Below are positions 44,003 through 54,000 of a stretch of DNA of 64,000 bases, piece by piece (positions within the stretch are counted from its first letter, which is position 1; every line of letters starts with the position of its first letter). The position numbers were made by a program, and so were the translations under genes. The notes below the pieces were generated by a model. It was not told the origin of the DNA and did no database searches. It saw nothing but the letters and a program-made list of their open reading frames with translations. Source of the DNA: Setoptus koraiensis (taxonomy: Eukaryota; Arthropoda); assembly GCA_048013815.1 (NCBI GenBank), contig CM106586.1:3348001-3412000 (forward strand), in the 5' to 3' direction.

Positions 44003-45664
44003 ATGGCAAAGCTATCGAAATCGAGAAATTTAATTCCTCTGTTGGTTCTTATTGTGCTAGAATGTTTCGAACACGGTGCCGATGCAAAAGAGACCTGTAA
44101 AGTGAATCTAATTAATCCCATATCGTTGATAACATTTCTAGCTGATTGCACTTATAATTTTTTGGATTTTGCCAAAGAGGCCCCATTGTGTCCGGTTGTG
44201 CCGGCCGAATTGCCAGAATGGAACAGTCACACAGACTTAAAAGACTGGCCTGGAGTTATTCTTTTTACGCCTGACACTCATGAAGATTTTGAAATTTATT
44301 TCGACAGAGACCAAGGGTCATTCTCGGATGAGGACATAGAGAAATTTGTGAAGCGCGGCTTCAATCCTGACTTGCCTACACTGATTTATTTGCACGCCTT
44401 CACGCAGAACCCGAGAAACAAGTGGCTGAGAACGGTGAGAAAGGATTATATTCAATTCCAAAACAATGGCCAACCTAAGATCAATTTGTTGTTCTTCGAT
44501 TATCAAGTGTTCGCCAGATCGGGTTATCCGGGCACCGCGCGTTGGGTGCCGGCCCTAGGAAAAGTGTTGGCCATGTTCATGGACAAATTGGTTAAATTGA
44601 CAAATTTGGATCCGATGAAATTGCATTTAATATCATTTTCGTTGGGCAATCACATCAGCGGTATGGCGGGCCGTCAATCTGAGAACACTATTGGTCGCAT
44701 AACCGCCTTAGATCCGGCCGGCTGGTGTTTCAGCGAACGCTATGATCATCAGTACACAAAATACGGTTTGCGGTCCACGGACGCCTTTCTGGTAGATGTC
44801 AATCACTTCGACATTGACTTTTTGGGTACTCGGGTGCCCATTGGTGATCTAGACATCTACATGAACGGTGGCATGGCACAACCGGGTTGCGCCACCGGCT
44901 ACGAGGCCATGGCAAAGAGCGCCCTGTCCATGTTGGGTTTGCTGAAGAAATCGCTTGGCGAGGGCCATTCCAGAGCGGCAATTCATTCGGTTTATACCGT
45001 CGACGAGAAGTGCCATCAGATAGCCTATGGGTGCACCTCTTACGAAGCCTTCCTGGCGGGCGAATGTGGCCAGTGTGGCCAAAACAACGATGAGTGCTTC
45101 TCAACCAGTATCTACGGCGTTCAAGAGGTTTGGTCCAACTGGAGGGAGCCCAAATTGTACTCGCCAAGACCTTTCAAGAAGATGTTCTTGAAGACGGCGG
45201 CAAAACCACCTTTTTGTGTGCAACACTATCAGATTGTGGTCAAATTGAAGGGTCACGACCTTCCAAAAGTTTCGAAAAACGGAGAAGCGACTGAGCTAAT
45301 GGTCAACCAATTGTTTGCAAGCGAATTCAAGCATGTCCAGCCGAAACTGGTGCTGTTCGAAGAGAATCAACGCGAATGGTTCTCGACAAGCCCTGGCCAG
45401 ATTGAGCATGAGGCACGTCCATCGGTGTTCACAAGCCTGATCCTCAACGAAGACCGCAACAAAATCTACGCCACGCACAAGGCCAAATGGATCCTCAGAA
45501 AGAAACCGACACAGATTTCGATTGAGTATCTGCTGACGAGGGCAATCGAGTCGGTTGAAATTAACTACATGAGCCACATTGATTACGACATCAGAAAGAA
45601 ATTTTCGGTTAAATTGTGTCCAGACATTGAGAACGAAGACGCAGGTTGGATGAAAAAATGTTAG
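44003..45664 (+). CDS. Pancreatic-lipase-family protein (lipase 1), single exon
   Basis: 553 residues. Signal peptide about 1-28 (MAKLSKSRNLIPLLVLIVLECFEHGADA). The alpha/beta-hydrolase domain is recognised by TLIYLHAFTQN near residue 126, the nucleophile elbow ISFSLGNHISGMAGR, ITALDPAGWCF, VDVNHFD and GEGHSRAAIHSVY. The likely triad is Ser213, Asp237 and His322. The elbow reads SFSLG where the family has GHSLG, so the first glycine is serine and the histidine phenylalanine. That may alter activity, but the triad is complete. The part after residue 400 is about the size of a PLAT domain, ending in KLCP and a short tail. Probably a secreted lipase or phospholipase. AATAAA at 45697-45702. A second, intron-containing lipase lies at 48.6-50.6 kb on the other strand. 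Confidence 0.9.
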   Translation: MAKLSKSRNLIPLLVLIVLECFEHGADAKETCKVNLINPISLITFLADCTYNFLDFAKEAPLCPVVPAELPEWNSHTDLKDWPGVILFTPDTHEDFEIYFDRDQGSFSDEDIEKFVKRGFNPDLPTLIYLHAFTQNPRNKWLRTVRKDYIQFQNNGQPKINLLFFDYQVFARSGYPGTARWVPALGKVLAMFMDKLVKLTNLDPMKLHLISFSLGNHISGMAGRQSENTIGRITALDPAGWCFSERYDHQYTKYGLRSTDAFLVDVNHFDIDFLGTRVPIGDLDIYMNGGMAQPGCATGYEAMAKSALSMLGLLKKSLGEGHSRAAIHSVYTVDEKCHQIAYGCTSYEAFLAGECGQCGQNNDECFSTSIYGVQEVWSNWREPKLYSPRPFKKMFLKTAAKPPFCVQHYQIVVKLKGHDLPKVSKNGEATELMVNQLFASEFKHVQPKLVLFEENQREWFSTSPGQIEHEARPSVFTSLILNEDRNKIYATHKAKWILRKKPTQISIEYLLTRAIESVEINYMSHIDYDIRKKFSVKLCPDIENEDAGWMKKC

Positions 45665-46146
45665 ATTTGAGCCAACGGATAGTAGAGGGGAGCCAAAATA
45701 AAAATAATGAATAGTGTTCGTCGTAGCGACGCGATTTTCCTCGACTCATTCGCATTCACACGCGTTAGGCTATCTGGAATTTCTGACAATCTGTTCTCCT
45801 CAGCCAGATTTCCCGTGGATATTCGAATCGATTTTTCACCTGACACGTAGTCTGTCAAGCCGTATGTATTTTGCATTAAACACTGCGTGTGCTCAGATTG
45901 TACCTGTGCCAGGGGCTTAAAATAGATACCTGACCAACAACATGTCAACTGACGACGAAATAAAAATAAATAAAATGAGAAGTCGCACTTCGGCGCCTCA
46001 TTACGACAAAAAAAAGACAACAATTACAAGCCCTAGTAGCTAAGCGATTGCACCACACAGCGAACACAAAAGAATAGGCCCCGAGCTTATACATATTTTG
46101 TCGCGGAAATATCGATATCATCACACTAACACAAACAATTGCAAAT
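45665..46146. other. Spacer between lipase 1 and the next secreted-protein gene
   Basis: About 480 bp. Apart from the polyadenylation signal of lipase 1 nothing is recognised. Confidence 0.5.
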
Positions 46147-47175
46147 ATGCAGCCACCAATTGTTACTGTTGGTTGCCGTTTGTTGTTACTTTTTGCAGTG
46201 AATTTATTGTTGGCTGGAGTCAACGGGAACCCCATTGTTTACAGCAGCAACAACGACGACGGTTTCGAGACAACGATTCAATTGATAGGCTTCTATCAGA
46301 CGGAGTTTGCACAATTGAAAGAGGAACTTGCAAAGAGCCAAGCCGACAGCCTGGAGCGATTGCTCTTGATTAGAAGCGGCGACTTCGGGAATCCCGACGA
46401 CCACACCGTGATGCGAGTCAGAGAGCTAGACTTTGTGCTCAGTCATTTGGCGGAATACATCCAATTAATGGCCTCCATAAAGGCCTTCGAGCCATGCGAG
46501 GAGACCGGACAACAACTTGAGCTAATTCACAAATTGGCCGGCGCAAGTCAACAATCTTTGCTGCTGACACTATTGTTCGACACGTTCATCATTGATTTGC
46601 ATAAAAAGTGCATTGTACGCAAGGTCAATGAGCAAATATTCAAGCCGGCCTCAATTGTGCAACAATTTGTCGAGATCTACACGGATGCACCCATGTCGCT
46701 GACATCGAAATCTCACTCAATCGAGCATACTCGCCTAGTGAACACGCTGGCGAATTGGGGCCTGTCTTCGGCAGGCAACGAGCAGGCACTGCTGATGAAC
46801 GCTCTGAATAATCACGGTTCTTTGGAGCAAGTTTCACAGCTCATCATCGACGACTTGGCTGCCTTCAATCCGGCAGCCCAGGATGGTCTAGATCTCAATA
46901 TGGAACAAGCGCCAGTGCTATTCGATTTAAATCAGAGCGCGCCAGCATCCTGGGCGGACGAATTCCATCAAGAGCCCAATAGGGTCATAAGATTCAAGAA
47001 ATCGTGTTTACATTACAACGACATGCTGTCGCAGGTTTGGACATCGGTGGAGCAATTGGCGCAAGTGGCCAGCACGATGGGTAACGGTGTTGCAGTTTTC
47101 AATAGCCAGTTTGTGGCCAGTTATTTGCCCTTCAGATACGCCTACATATGCCAGCTACTAAGCCGGGCCCCATGA
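46147..47175 (+). CDS. Secreted protein of unknown family, mostly helical
   Basis: 342 residues, single exon. Signal peptide about 1-28 (VGCRLLLLFAVNLLLAGVNG). The mature part has amphipathic helices such as YQTEFAQLKEELAKSQADSL and RVRELDFVLSHLAEYIQL, four or five spaced cysteines (FEPCEETG, KKCIVRK, KKSCLHY, YICQLL) that may form two disulphides, and a conserved-looking hydrophobic C-terminus (FVASYLPFRYAYICQLL). No membrane segment besides the signal. I do not recognise the family. AATAAA at 47239-47244. Between two lipase genes, so a digestive or haemolymph role is conceivable but unproven. Confidence 0.75.
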   Translation: MQPPIVTVGCRLLLLFAVNLLLAGVNGNPIVYSSNNDDGFETTIQLIGFYQTEFAQLKEELAKSQADSLERLLLIRSGDFGNPDDHTVMRVRELDFVLSHLAEYIQLMASIKAFEPCEETGQQLELIHKLAGASQQSLLLTLLFDTFIIDLHKKCIVRKVNEQIFKPASIVQQFVEIYTDAPMSLTSKSHSIEHTRLVNTLANWGLSSAGNEQALLMNALNNHGSLEQVSQLIIDDLAAFNPAAQDGLDLNMEQAPVLFDLNQSAPASWADEFHQEPNRVIRFKKSCLHYNDMLSQVWTSVEQLAQVASTMGNGVAVFNSQFVASYLPFRYAYICQLLSRAP

Positions 47176-48589
47176 AGTCACACAAGTTGTGAGATTGTTA
47201 CATAAATTATCTGACGAAAATAATTTGTGAGATGCACAAATAAAGTCTCTAGATCGAACAACGACGCAATCGGCTGGTTGTCTGAAAGTTTATTTTTGCT
47301 ACGCGATTAAGGGTAAGGATTGTATTTCTGGCGATTTTATCAAGTAAATCAGTTGTCGTTGCGACCAAACAATTATGATATTGTGAATAATGAACATGTG
47401 AAGATGATGAAACAAGATTAGCATCACATTACGACTATCGATATTTCCACATCGTAGGGAGGTTGTTAACGTACAATCCCCTTCATCTGCAGGCTGCTTT
47501 CTTGTCACAGATATGACAGAGTAAACAGTCGTCGATTTATTTTTGTGTCAACAGGTAGCCCAACAACCGGTTGGTCTTGATCGTCGGGTGCACATAGGTA
47601 AAAATAAGAGAGCATTACGCTACCGAATATCCGGCCACCTCAACGCTAGTGTAATTCGACTCCTAATTATCACTTCTCGTACGCTGATCTCTAAACGACG
47701 ACCGCTTCGGAGTCACTCGATCACCTCAAGACTGATGGATGTTGTTCGAAGAATAATCTTCATAGAATATGACCACTATTGCCAGGGCGTCATCTAATTT
47801 AGAATCTGTAAGAATTTCAATGATGCAATAAGAAATTTCACCGAGATTTAAGATAGAGATAATTATAGGATTGCATGGGCTGCTCACGAGTCCTTGCAGA
47901 GACTCCGTATCAGTAATTTAGATCATCGCTGATATTTTGAGCATCTCTGATCAAATGTTGATTATTTATTATATGATCTTGCGCTAGCTAAACAGAAGGC
48001 CTTCGAATGGTGTCGAGATGTATGCCGGAACAGGCGAGCCAATCCCTCGGTCGTTCCTTTGAGTTCTTCATGCTCGTTTGTGAGCGTCACAGAGATATCC
48101 TGCAAGGTTGCATCTTCTACCAGTGGTTGAGTGGATTTTTTCGGGGCTCTTAAGCGACTTGAATATCGGTGACCATTCTCGAAAATTTAACGATTTACAC
48201 TATCCCGTCTCTGACCTGGAATACGACTGAATTTGTGCCAGCATCGTTCGTTGATACAGAGGTTCGCACTTTGTTGGCCAGGTAGCGGAGGATAGTTTCA
48301 ATTTTCTCTCTGTGATTGCACCCTCCCGCAGCGGAATCGGATTGAGTCGTTACAATATAGTCCAATAAGGAATTAGAACATTGTTCTAATATCACCTGGC
48401 GAACATTCTTGAAAGTGTAAGTGATTGCCCACAATTTCATATAAACACAATTTGTTTGACTTTGCCATCCTCGAGCTAGTTGTTGGACGATGAATGAGAC
48501 CATTTGGAAACCATTAGAAATCTATGAAACTCTGTTTATTGTCTTCATAAACCCATTCAGTGATAGAACACTCACTTGCCGCAAATAAC
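47176..48589. other. Intergenic region between the secreted protein and the 3' end of lipase 2
   Basis: About 1.4 kb. The minus-strand frame 48195-48503 follows lipase 2 and was tested as a sixth exon. The only usable acceptor (TTTCATAG at about 48523) gives the wrong phase for it, so it is not included. No other gene is seen. Confidence 0.45.
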
Positions 48590-50550
48590 TCACCTGGTCA
48601 AAGCGTCACTCCTGTATTCGATGTGGATTTCGGAATGATGTACGAGAGTTACAATGCCAGAGGGTGGATTGGGAACTTGCATCTTTACCGATATTATCCT
48701 ATCGGGGGTGTTTGTTTCTATGAGGCCCGTGTAGTGATAATATTGCTCATTGTTGGCGTCGTCGTTGACAATTTTCGGTCGCCGCTGTGACCTGTGAATT
48801 TTTATAGTCATCTTATACTTGAAGCTGACCACAGAAGCTTCAAAGTTTTCGCCGATATCGCTTAGACTGTAAAGATTGAGTTGAGCAACGTGAAGACAGT
48901 ACGGCGCTGATGGCGTAGTTGTGGCATAATAAGTAACAGGAGTATCGGGCGATTTGGCCCAGTGATATCTGGCCGAATCTGTCAAACTTGTCTTTGGTTG
49001 ACCTGACATCGGATGATGCCAAAACAAGAGGCAATTATTCTGGCCGTTCCCCAACGATGTCCATTCTGAACAAGCCGGACAGTCGCCCCTAATGAATTGG
49101 TCATAATCGTCACATTGGAAGGCCATCATTTGACAGCTTTTGTCCACATTGTAGAGCAATCTCAGAACGCATTCGCAATGTGATTCCATGGCGTTTTTCG
49201 CACCTAGAGTTTAGTTGTGCAGTGGAATGGAGAAATTGAATCGTGCTTAGTCTGGACGATCTCATTAAGGTGCGATAGAATATAATAGGTAGATAATAAT
49301 TTGCCAAGTTGGGCGAACAGAGAAGAAATACCTGGCTGATGAATGCCATTGTTGAGGATAATATTGTTATGAGCAAATTTTTTTTCCGTTCCGAAGCCGC
49401 CCATGTTCGAATGAATAACGTCCACTCTGTGAGCGTCCGAAATGTCCAATCGCTCGCTCGCGTCCAGACCCTCGAAACACGGTCCGGCGGGGTCTGATTG
49501 GGACAATCGATCGAGACAACGAATTAATCAACTGTATCGGAGCATAACATGATAGGGAAAAACAGTATTTGTATGCGAAACCTACCCAGTGCTGTTATGA
49601 ATCCAATCTGGAGTTTGTCGTCCGTCAGACGTCTCACTGTCTTTCCCGCAAAACCTGCCACATGAGCTCCTGACGTGTCGTTTGAATCATTGCATAAATA
49701 TTAAATTAATAATAAATTTAATTAATATAAATTTGTATCGCAAGAGCGGGGGAAATTCGCCATCATCATCTATTCGTCTCATCAAAGTGCCGCAAAAACT
49801 TACCTATACTGTGGCCGATCACGTGCAGCCCAGTCAAATCTATGGGCTCCCGGGAAAATTCTGCGAGACGCACCAGGAAGGTCCCAAAGTGATTGCCGAT
49901 CAATTTTGTCGAAGCTCGCAACACGTTGTATGCCATCACCATTCCGTTGGCGGATATAAAATCGATGTGATCATATGAATAAACGAAAATATTGTAGTCA
50001 ACTGAAGCCTTGAATTGCTCATATCCGAAATCGGGGTCGTTGTCTATCGCATCCGCGACCTCTTTGTTATCGGCATAAATGGGCCTGATGGTCAGTGCTT
50101 GCAACAGTTTGTCGATCCAATTTTCCTCGTTGTCCTTCATTGGCCAGCTATTATAAAATCCGTGTATAATTACCTTGGTGGGCAAGCTTGGATCAAAGTG
50201 CTCCAATAGCGATTGCAAATCATCACTGTTATAATTATTGGAAATGGGCCCAATCATTGATTTAATCATTTTCGGGTAGCCATCCTCGCCGGGTCTCAAG
50301 CGAAGCAATCGAATCTCTGGATTTAGCAGATCGATATCCAGTGGCTCGCGTATATCTTGGCAGACGTTTCCTTGTTTGGCTCTACCAGCTACAGAGGTAG
50401 ATAGAGAGTGATTATTACTCAATGTGGCACAACTTTTTGTCGACGACAGCACAACAACCAGACCAATGACGGGACATACTTACTCCAATAGATGGCCACC
50501 ACAAAGGAGAACACTTTGAAAAAGTCCACCAAATCTTGGGTGCTCGGCAT
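48590..50550 (-). CDS. Pancreatic-lipase-family protein (lipase 2), five exons
   Basis: Exons, in gene order: 50484-50550, 49804-50388, 49586-49669, 49332-49493, 48590-49203; 503 residues. Donors are GTAAGT, GTAAGT, GTAGGT and GTATTT; every acceptor ends in AG; all four introns are phase 1 and 95 to 138 bp long except the last and the one after exon 3. Exon 1 encodes only a short signal peptide (MPSTQDLVDFFKVFSFVVAIYW). Family motifs join across introns: VIGHSIG + AHVAGFAGK, and ITAL + DPAGPCFEG, then AHRVDVIHS. The likely triad is Ser216, Asp246 and His308 (MESHCECVLRLLY). The elbow GHSIG is standard, unlike lipase 1. The C-terminal part matches the PLAT region. A donor-like CAG/GTGAGT lies just before the stop, so a short extra 3' exon is possible. 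No single frame shows this gene whole. Confidence 0.8.
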
Positions 50551-50754
50551 AATTGACGGAAGACACCTAATATGTGCGACCCATGTATAGAGATTGAGCA
50601 AAATTTTATAGAGCAACTGTCTACGCAAAGAGCTTTGCGTAAAAATTTCATTTCGCTCTGTTTTGTTTGTCAAGCCGCAGGAGCGAGTGCGGATCAAAAG
50701 CAATGTTGATGGATTTTTCCTAAATATACTCATGAATCCTATGAATATCACAGT

Positions 50755-50975
50755 GCCACTTCTATATTTCTACAGAGTCCCAGCTATCCGACGTATTGAA
50801 TGGCGACTGCAGATGAGTACGACATTGCGATCTATAATTAGAATATTCACGGACAGATTCTTTGATTCGCCACACAAATCTATCGACACTGTATTTTGAT
50901 CGGCGTCGCCGTCAAACCATCATGAATTTTCAATCGAAAAACTATCCCGAATACATCGAAATTCATGCCGGTTGA
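50755..50975. repeat. Dispersed ~220-bp repeat, copy B
   Basis: Resembles 62900-63130 in the same orientation. Well-kept blocks are ATTGAATGGCGAC, TTGCGATCTATAATTAGAA and TCGACACTGTATTTT. A 9-bp deletion relative to copy A is visible. It lies upstream of lipase 2 and downstream of the giant minus-strand gene. Confidence 0.75.
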
Positions 50976-51018
50976 ATGGACACGTTTGTATGGTTGTGTA
51001 ACATCATTTTAATTAACA

Positions 51019-54000
51019 TCATAATACATATACATATTTAGATGGACTTCGCCAGTGTTCTGCGCTCGACATGAATCTATTTAACAATTTGCTTTTGGTT
51101 CTGCTGAAAGTTGACTGTAAGTCTATGATCGGTTTGCTCGGCTCCTTTTGGACGGGCTGTTGCTGCAATTGCGTCGGTGACTGTTGATGTGGTGGCTGTT
51201 GTTGTGGCTGTTGTTGTTGCTGCTGTTGTTGCTGCTGTTGTTGTGGCTGTTGTTGCGGTGGTTGTTGTGGTTGTTGTGATTGCACGGGGGCTTGTGCTGG
51301 GTCGAAGTGTTTCTCCAATTGCTGGACGTAACTGTTGTTCCTATTCGTTGGTGGCGTTTGCTGCTGCTGCTGCAATTGATTAGAGATCGAGCTTCTCTTC
51401 AGGCGCGAGAAGAGTAGTTTTTTCCAGGGCGCCGCCGGCTGCTGGGCCCCGACAATGGCCGGATTGAAGATGGGATTGTTCAGGAGAGTTGTGCCCCCGT
51501 ACAATATAAATGGCCACGTTTTCGACACGATCGTTCTGAACGAGGGCATTTTGTCGTATTTAGACGACCTGTGATCTTTTGTTTTGTCCTGCTGGCCGCC
51601 ACTGGTGGTCGCGACGTTCTTCGCTGGCTCCGATTTAATTTTAAGCTTCGATTTGGACCATACGTGGTGATTCTTTCTCTTTTTGCCCTTTTTTCTGTCT
51701 GCTAACGCCTGCACGGAGGGCGCCGGCGAGCTCTTCATGGATCTGTCTATCAATTCTGTGTTTCCAAAATGCTGACTGTATCTTGTGGTGGACGGACTTG
51801 CGTAATAGTGGTCAGTGTGGTCGTGCTGGTGCTGTTGTTGTTGTTGTTGCTGTCCGACGAGCTCTTTCACCATTGTGTAAAGGAGTTTGTTTTCACTATC
51901 CAGGTTGTTGGGCACACTAGGGTCTTTTTGGACGTTTGTCAGGGGCACCAAAACGGGCCGCACTGAGCGCTTGTTGCTCGGGCTGTCAACAAACGTGTAC
52001 GACGCGGATTGCGAACCGGAACCGCCAAACAACCGCTTGCCCGTTCGAGAGGCCAGCTCGGCCAGGCTCAATTTTGCCACGCTCGGCTTGCGTACCCTTT
52101 TGCCCGAGTGCCCCAGTCCGGCCCATGAGCCGGGCCGGTACACATTGTGATGGTACAGTTCAGAGGCGGACGTTGACAGGTGCCGTATGGGCGATACCTT
52201 TTTGAATGGTTTCTTCATCGCTGATGACGATTCTAGAATGTGAGATCGGGGCTGATGATTGTTGCCCAATATGATGGACGATATGAACGACTCAACTGCG
52301 GGCAAATCGCTCGAGGCCACTTGGTCCTCGTCGTCGTCGTCGTCGTCGTCGGAGGCGCCCGACGAGGTCAGTGTGTCTATCACTGACTCCAGGGGCGATA
52401 TAAACGACGACTGATACTTGTTGGGGTTCCTGTGCCTACCGCCGGCCGGATGAGCGGCCGCCGGGTAATTGTCGTAGCCGGCGCTGCTGGAGTCCGCCAA
52501 CGGCCTGAGCTCCATCAGTGCGCCGGCGATCGCCGGATAATGATTCTTTTTTATCACGGGCCTCAGGTGAGATGCGTCGCTTGCGTAATAATGATGATGA
52601 TTTTTGGCGTTGTGTGACTTGTGATGATGCTGTTGGCCAGTGTGCGCTATGTAAGACGGGATGGACATGCTGCCGGCCGCGCCGTCGTTCAGGTCGTTCA
52701 TTATGTATTCGGACAGGTCGGCGGGCAGCGACAACTTGTAGTGCAGGTCCGAGGGTGAGGCCGAATTGAGTGATTGGCCCGGTTTGTTCGGGCCGGTGGA
52801 TGTGCCACCGTCCAGACTAGTAGGGCCGCCCGTGGACGAGGCGCTGCCAGCCGCAGCACTGTTGGCGTGGCCACTGGACGAGGACGCGCCGCTTCCGGTT
52901 GCGCCGTTGGAGTGGGCGCCGCTGCTGGACGACGGGTCACTGCTGGAGGAGCCACTTTGAGAGTTTGAATCGGCATCGTTGCTGTTGCTCTTGCCACTGC
53001 CATTGTTGTCGCCGTAGTCGTTGCCGGACGAGCCGCTCACCGGCGTCTCGTAAATGGCAACGGGCACCCGAATGTACTTCACCTTGAGGCGCGTTTGGGG
53101 CCTCTTTTGAGCCGTTAGCTCGGTGAAGTCTTTGAGGCGATTGTTGCCCGTGAACAGATAGTTTTTGTCGCGCCACAAATTGGCGTTAATGAGATTCTTC
53201 CAGCTCAACAATGGACTGGGCGACGCGTTTGACGTTGTTGTTGTCACACTGAGCCCCGTTGGCGCATTCTGGCTGGCCACCGCGGCGCCCGAATTGGCGC
53301 CGCTAGTCAACGAACTTATGACGTTGGCCAGCGCCAGGGCGGGCGAGCTGTCCAAACCGGAACTGGACACCATTTCGTCCACTAGCGAGGCCAGGCCGGT
53401 CAGGCTGACCAGATTCTCGGTGGCCTGTTGAATGTGATTTATGGCCGACGCGGATGTCGGCGGCGGCCTGCTGCTCACTAGCTGCTGTTGGTTGTTGTTG
53501 TTGTTGTTGTTGTTATTGTTGTTGGCATTGGATTGGCTCTGCTGGTTGTTGTTGTTGTCGTTGGCGCTGTGCGTCGTTTGGGTAACTATCGGTTGCAACA
53601 CACTGGCCGGGTATAGTAGAGCGGGTGGCACGGGCAGCGGCGCCGCGCCGCCAATGTGATATATCGCGGGCGCCGGCGGCAGGGGTATGCGAATATGCGC
53701 GGGTGCCGCCGACAGGTGAACGTGATGATGCGGGGGCACGGGATACGGGCCGCCGGCCGACACGGAGCTGGCCGGCGAGCTGCTGCTAGCGTCGTAGTGA
53801 TGAATGATCCGGATGGCGGGCGAAGCCATCATGTAGCCGTTTGGCCGGCCCGTGTAGTAGGCGTGCTTGAGCCGGGCCCTAATGAGGGGCGAAATTATCG
53901 CTTGTTTGCCCAAATGAACAACGGGCCTCAGTTTGCTGGCCATGGTGCTGAAGGTGCCGCCCGCAGTGAGCGCGCCGCCGCCCGGTGCGGGTATTCGTAT

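Noticed and set aside
48195-48503. Minus-strand frame of 102 codons as sixth exon of lipase 2
   Set aside because: The frame is preceded by an in-frame stop next to the only good acceptor, and the phase does not fit the phase-2 donor at the end of exon 5.
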